From positions 11,532,001 to 11,596,000 of the forward strand of contig JAKZAN010000005.1 of the NCBI GenBank assembly GCA_023053545.1: a stretch of DNA of 64,000 bases. The letters run 5' to 3'. The DNA comes from Lepidurus packardi. Taxonomy: Eukaryota > Arthropoda > Branchiopoda > Notostraca > Triopsidae. Each line of letters starts with the position of its first letter. The first letter of the stretch is position 1. The translations under genes and the position numbers were made by a program. This document shows positions 60,301 through 64,000 of the stretch, piece by piece. Under the pieces are notes generated by a model. That model was not told where the DNA came from. It did not search any database and was given only the letters and a program-made list of their open reading frames with translations.

Positions 60301-62762
60301 TTTGGAGAGTTCGTTTTAAAATCGTTGTACATATGAAGTTGTCGAGAATATGAAACGTTCGAAATCTGAAACCGATAGTAAACATCTCTTCGACTCGAGT
60401 TTCGAACATTCCTGATTGTTGGTGCCAAAAAAGTAAGCCTGAACCCTTTTGCCACACTTTTGGACTACTTTAACTGACATTTCGATTTCAAATCAACGAC
60501 ATGTCATCACCAACCATAAGTATAATCCATAGTAATTATTTGATAGTAATAATTGTAACATAATCCATAGTTTTTATTTAAAAAGAAAGATGACGTCATG
60601 CCATAATTGGTATCGATTTACCTGAGTCAATATCATGAAGACTATCGATACTATCGATAAGTTGAACGTTTACTATCGATAAGTTGAAAGTTTACTATCG
60701 ATAAGTTGAAATGTTTAAGTTTGAAATGTTTGTTGAAATGTTTGATAAGTTTACTATCGATAAGTTGAAATGAGATTAACTTTGCTTAGTTATTTTAACT
60801 TTGTTTTACATTTCCGTTAAGTAAATTGTTTTGTAACTTCGGCTGTTAATTCAAATTGTTTTTACTGTATCACTATTTCTATTATTTCGATATTTCGGTT
60901 GTTCTGATGTGTTTATTTTACCTTGTTTTGTTTATTTTGATTCTCACTCAAATTATTTTCTAACCTCGATGTTAACTCAAATCGTTTTGTAAATTCGTCT
61001 GTTAATTCGCATTGTTTTACTGTATCTATATTTACATTATTTCGATATTACACTTGTTCTGATGTATTACTATGTGTTGATTTTGATTTTATGAGTTCAC
61101 GAGTTTCGAAACGTTAATTACTTTCCTATTAGTACGTTAAGTACTTTCTTTCTATCAGTTTCATTCTGGAGTTAATAGCTTTGTATCGAAATTAAGGCCG
61201 TATCGACATTTAGCAGCATGACCTGAATAATTCTCAAATTCTCAAACGAAATCGGAAGATTCTCATTTATAAATCTCTTCTATGTGGTTACCAGATAAAG
61301 TTGATTCTTCGTGTGATCAAATCCTTCTTCCTATCCCATTATCTCTAAGCAAACGAGATAAGGGGTCAGGAACTGCAACTATTCTCTTCTTAGCCCACAC
61401 AAAAACTTGATACGCCAACCGATCAGTGGCTCTAGACACCGATACCTTATCATAATTACCTCCATTAGCACCCCTGGCATCGATAAGAACGCTCAAAGCA
61501 AACATAAGGGGATTAAATCGCGAACAAACGCGCTCAACCTACCGTAATGTGATTGTAAATGCTTTCTGTCCATCCAAACATGTCCACAAGTCGGTACAAA
61601 GCTGCCAATTTGCATCGCAGCGACTTCTCGCCTTTGCCGAATGCCAAATTCTCCACACCGCGGATGTCACTAATAGGCAAGACACAGGTCCCGCCCCTTA
61701 AAACCGCGCTCCAGGATCCTCCTGTCCCTCCCCGGACTCCGGCGGGTAAACCCATCATATCCGAGAGCTGCTGCAAAGCCACGGCTGCATTGCCATAGCC
61801 TTCCTTAAGCTGGTGCTCTACAATGCATTCCAATTCATCACGGAACATGCGACTGCCCATCATGGCCTCTACGCGTTTCCGGCGCTCCATATCGCGGACA
61901 TCCTGCGTTAAACCGAAGCCAAAAATAATACAAAAAAAATCCCTTTCATTACTTCCTTCTCTTTTCCTAGTTTCTTTACATCTTCTTCCTTTTACTTCCT
62001 AGAAACTACTTTTTTGATTCAACAATACATTTTCTCAAATTTATCGAACACGCTTTGTTGAACATCTTGAAATTCTAGAAAATTTTTCAAAAAATTGCTG
62101 CGTTAAACCGAAGCCAAAAATAATAAAAAAAATCCCTTTCATTACTTCCTTCTCTTTTCCTAGTTTCTTTATATTTTCTTCCTTTTACTTCCTGGAAACT
62201 ACTTTTTTGATTCAACAATACATTTCCTCAAATGTATCGAACACGCTTTGTTAAACTTCTTGAAATTCTAGAAAAATTTTCAAAAAATTGCTGCGTTAAA
62301 CCGAAGCCAAAAATAATACAAAAAAATCCCTTCTCTTTTCCTAGTTTCTTTAGATTTTCTTCTTTTACTTCCTAGAAACTACTTTTTTCCTTCAACAATA
62401 CATTTTCTCAAATTTATCGAACACGCTTTGTTAAACATCTTGAAATTCTAGAAAATTTTTCAAAAAATTGCTGCGTTAAACCGAAGCCAAAAATAATACA
62501 AAAAAATCCCTTCTCTTTTCCTAGTTTCTTTAGATTTTCTTCTTTTACTTCCTAGAAACTACTTTTTTCCTTCAAGAATACATTTTCTCAAATTTATCGA
62601 ACATGCTTTGTTAAACTTCTCGAAATTCTCGAAATTTTTTAAAAAATTGCTTACGGCATCAATATCCGGAGGGCGAAATTTATTTTGCTCGTCTTCGTCA
62701 ACAGCATCTGGGTTGAATTCCACATAACCATTCTGTTGCTCTTGTCCCGGTTCGGCTGCCAT
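53119..62762 (-). CDS. hts: Adducin (hu-li tai shao family), MARCKS-tailed isoform
   Basis: Eleven core exons join in frame: 62762-62655, 61902-61543, 60228-59998, 59902-59759, 58834-58496, 58363-58227, 57860-57734, 56800-56690, 56611-56519, 56466-56085, 53312-53119, giving 741 residues, about the length of human alpha-adducin. The head is the class II aldolase fold without its enzyme role ([20 protein letters not shown], then [20 protein letters not shown]). The neck and tail follow, with [20 protein letters not shown]. The C-terminus is the lysine-rich MARCKS-related domain [16 protein letters not shown], the site for PKC and calmodulin in other adducins. Adducin caps actin ends and recruits spectrin at the membrane. 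The start lies just after an acceptor (tttctag/cagt) at 62766, so a 5' UTR exon exists upstream. Three symmetric cassette exons and a rival last exon lie between the last two exons listed. Confidence 0.96.
53537..53913 (-). CDS. hts: Alternative terminal exon of adducin, novel 125-residue tail
   Basis: A strong acceptor (ttttctttctgctgcag) opens a phase-1 exon with 125 codons and its own TGA. It reads [20 protein letters not shown], then an acidic serine stretch, then [33 protein letters not shown] and a basic end ([16 protein letters not shown]). Its phase matches the adducin exon ending at 56085 and all three cassettes. Using it would replace the MARCKS tail, giving about 802 residues. I do not recognise the sequence. 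It has no ATG at its start, so a simple ORF search would miss most of it. It could also be the last exon of a separate gene. Confidence 0.6.
54111..54176 (-). CDS. hts: Adducin cassette exon C (22 codons)
   Basis: Flanked by cattag and gtaggg, phase 1 at both ends. Adds [20 protein letters not shown] and two more residues: a strongly basic insert, symmetric so that it can be skipped. Confidence 0.5.
54315..54347 (+). repeat. Poly(A) tract of about 30 nt
   Basis: An uninterrupted A run between cassette exons of adducin. No retrocopy recognised next to it. Confidence 0.9.
54379..54441 (-). CDS. hts: Adducin cassette exon B (21 codons)
   Basis: Flanked by gataag and gtaagt, phase 1 at both ends. 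Adds [20 protein letters not shown] plus K; rich in Ser/Thr and Arg, a likely phosphorylated linker. Confidence 0.55.
55683..55781 (-). CDS. hts: Adducin cassette exon A (33 codons)
   Basis: Flanked by gcgtag and gttagt, phase 1 at both ends. Adds [20 protein letters not shown] followed by [13 protein letters not shown]. It keeps the frame open and resembles the neighbouring adducin tail in composition. Confidence 0.6.
58029..58110. repeat. Dispersed repeat, copy 2 (mate near 3108)
   Basis: It shares ordered blocks with 3108-3195 (atttttaggaaaaa, catgcaaat, gttatcaagttatc, tgcgcagaag). It lies in an adducin intron. Confidence 0.55.
58950..59725 (-). repeat. Poly(T)-punctuated tandem repeat, about 11 units, in adducin intron
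   Basis: Each unit of about 60-85 bp has a constant core (caatactttctgaccaattg then ttgatttac) and a variable poly(T) run with short tttactta words. Unit length varies only through the T tract. Confidence 0.93.
60643..60762. promoter_or_regulatory. Cluster of five TATCGATA palindromes in adducin intron
   Basis: TATCGATA at 60643-60650, 60652-60659, 60674-60681, 60696-60703 and 60755-60762, four of them within the repeated string tatcgataagttgaa. The motif equals the Drosophila DRE/BEAF-32 site core, so an enhancer, insulator or internal promoter role is possible but inferred. Confidence 0.45.
61903..62654 (-). repeat. Adducin intron 1 made of four tandem copies of itself
   Basis: Four units of about 180-195 bp fill the intron from donor to acceptor. 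The acceptor context ttcggtttaacgcag is repeated at about 62098, 62291 and 62471; the donor survives only at the 5' end, where gtaagcaatttttt replaces the internal cgcagcaatttttt. Confidence 0.92.
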
Positions 62763-62853
62763 ACTGCTAGAAAGAAACCAAGATTGCATTACATCACCTT
62801 TCTCGTTACGCTCAAGCAACACCTGATATCATGCGCAACGACATCAAATAATA

Positions 62854-62884
<31 letters not shown>

Positions 62885-62905
62885 CTTGATAATAAGCCCG
62901 TCCCC

Positions 62906-63102
62906 TTTAACCGACCCAGTCACGAATTATCCCTTTCCGCATAAATGGCGGACGGCTAACTTCAACGGTCAATAGCCCCTTGTTCGCCAAAAGACAGGTT
63001 GGTTTTAATGTTTCCATCATGTTGTGATCGAGCCACAATGGAAGCGTCAACAAGAACGCTAAACTGCATACACAATATGCCAGCAAAGTCTGAATAAAAC
63101 TA
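62906..63102 (-). CDS. Putative terminal exon of an upstream minus-strand gene
   Basis: After a good acceptor (caattttttctttag) an open frame of 65 codons reads a hydrophobic stretch (LLAYCVCSLAFLLTLPLWL) followed by a polar tail containing LLTVEVSRPPFMRKGIIRDW, then a stop. It lies 140 bp upstream of the adducin coding start. No partner exon was found in the remaining 900 bp, so it may be a chance frame. Confidence 0.25.
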
Positions 63103-64000
63103 AAGAAAAAATTGATTGGCAATAGTCCATGGCACGTTTTCCTGCCCTAGTTTTTTTTGTAAGAAAAGGATACAACTTTTTGGACAAACTGAAATTCTTT
63201 TCGGCTGGAAATTGTAGCATGTTTTTCTCAGCTGTGCGCCTGTCCCTTCACATTCTCTGCCTCTCTTCATCTTCCTCCCAGTTTCCTTGCTGGAATTCAA
63301 CGTATTTTTAGGCCTGACGTCACCTGGCTTGTTAGTATGTGTCCCCTTTTTCACTCGCACTCTCTCCTCGCCAGTATTCAATCCACCGTGTCTGGATTAT
63401 TTACCATTCTAATCCCATCAAAAACGCACTAAGGCATGCTTAGACTACCCAATGAGCTCTCTCCCTACGCTAGCGTCATCCAATATTGTCCCCATCTCTA
63501 CTACGTCATTCTACCCCTCAAATGCACGACAATCAATTCCCCTCCCTTTTCGAAACTCAAACGCTAACTTTTCATAACAGAAACTGAAACCAATCATGAA
63601 CTTTAGGGACCCGTGTTACAGAACTACCAACAACGTAGTTTGGTGTTTACACAACCATTTGATTGTACAGTTGATTCTAATGGCTTTCTTTCCAAGTTTA
63701 AAACGCTGCACTTGATCAACAATGAAACTACATCTCTATGTCCTTCATATTCCGCAGTACCAAGCACTTAGGGTAAGGAAGAACTAAAAACGAGCCAAAA
63801 CTCATCAACAATGAACCGGTGTGACTAATTCAACCTTTCCAGAGTGCAGACTAGTGAAAACTGGTCAATAATGAATGCATTCTGTCCGTTTCTCATCAAC
63901 AATGATTTTTCTGAGACTAATTGTCCATTCGCGAACACACTTGTAGCAATGATGACAATAAAGACTGGCAATGAAAAAGATCCTTCAATTGTTTATTATT
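63103..64000. other. Upstream flank, no gene identified
   Basis: No exon supported. From 63700 to 63910 the words catcaacaatgaa and aactggtcaataatgaatg recur loosely about five times. Confidence 0.4.

Overview
The window looks like arthropod nuclear DNA, most likely a crustacean or another pancrustacean. It is AT-rich and every protein gene except one is split by many short GT-AG introns. The protein set (thioester protein, secreted CUB protein with a Cys-rich head, C-type lectin, BTB zinc finger, adducin) is typical of arthropods. There are no operons of bacterial type, no CRISPR array and no intact transposase or reverse transcriptase that I can recognise. Gene models below were assembled by hand from splice sites and reading phase, with no alignment.

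Layout. 0-5 kb: the last exons of an unknown + strand gene, then a MIF4G-domain translation factor (CTIF/MIF4GD family) whose start lies 17 nt after the previous stop, then a secreted C-type lectin on the minus strand. 5-11 kb: cytosolic-type serine hydroxymethyltransferase (+) and GET4 (-), tail to tail. 11-16.3 kb: a nuclear TCF20/RAI1-type extended-PHD protein (+) and the prefoldin-like PDRG1 (-), tail to tail. 16.3-23.4 kb: a two-helix membrane protein with PPxY motifs (+) and an ENT4-type nucleoside/monoamine transporter (-). 23.4-30 kb: gene-poor, with a nested 594-bp tandem repeat, a 251-bp direct duplication and one phase-matched two-exon small ORF. 30-37.3 kb: a 24-exon alpha-2-macroglobulin/thioester protein (-). 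37.3-41.8 kb: minisatellites and a tRNA-like SINE head. 41.8-46.4 kb: a BTB/AT-hook/eight-finger protein (-). 47.4-49.4 kb: a secreted CUB protein (+). 49.5-53.1 kb: tandem arrays. 53.1-62.8 kb: adducin (-) with a modular 3' region holding three phase-matched cassette exons and two competing last exons.

The genes are functionally mixed housekeeping and immune genes. SHMT feeds one-carbon metabolism; GET4 and PDRG1 belong to protein targeting and folding; the lectin, the thioester protein and perhaps the CUB protein are secreted, plausibly immune; adducin shapes the spectrin-actin cytoskeleton.

The most striking theme is structural. Local tandem duplications repeatedly involve splice sites: adducin intron 1, a thioester-protein intron with its donor copied three times, and the intron before the two-helix protein with two copies of a joined acceptor/donor. 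The best candidates for something undescribed are the adducin alternative tail, the 28-unit hairpin minisatellite just beyond the adducin stop codon, and the duplicated zero-length-exon site.
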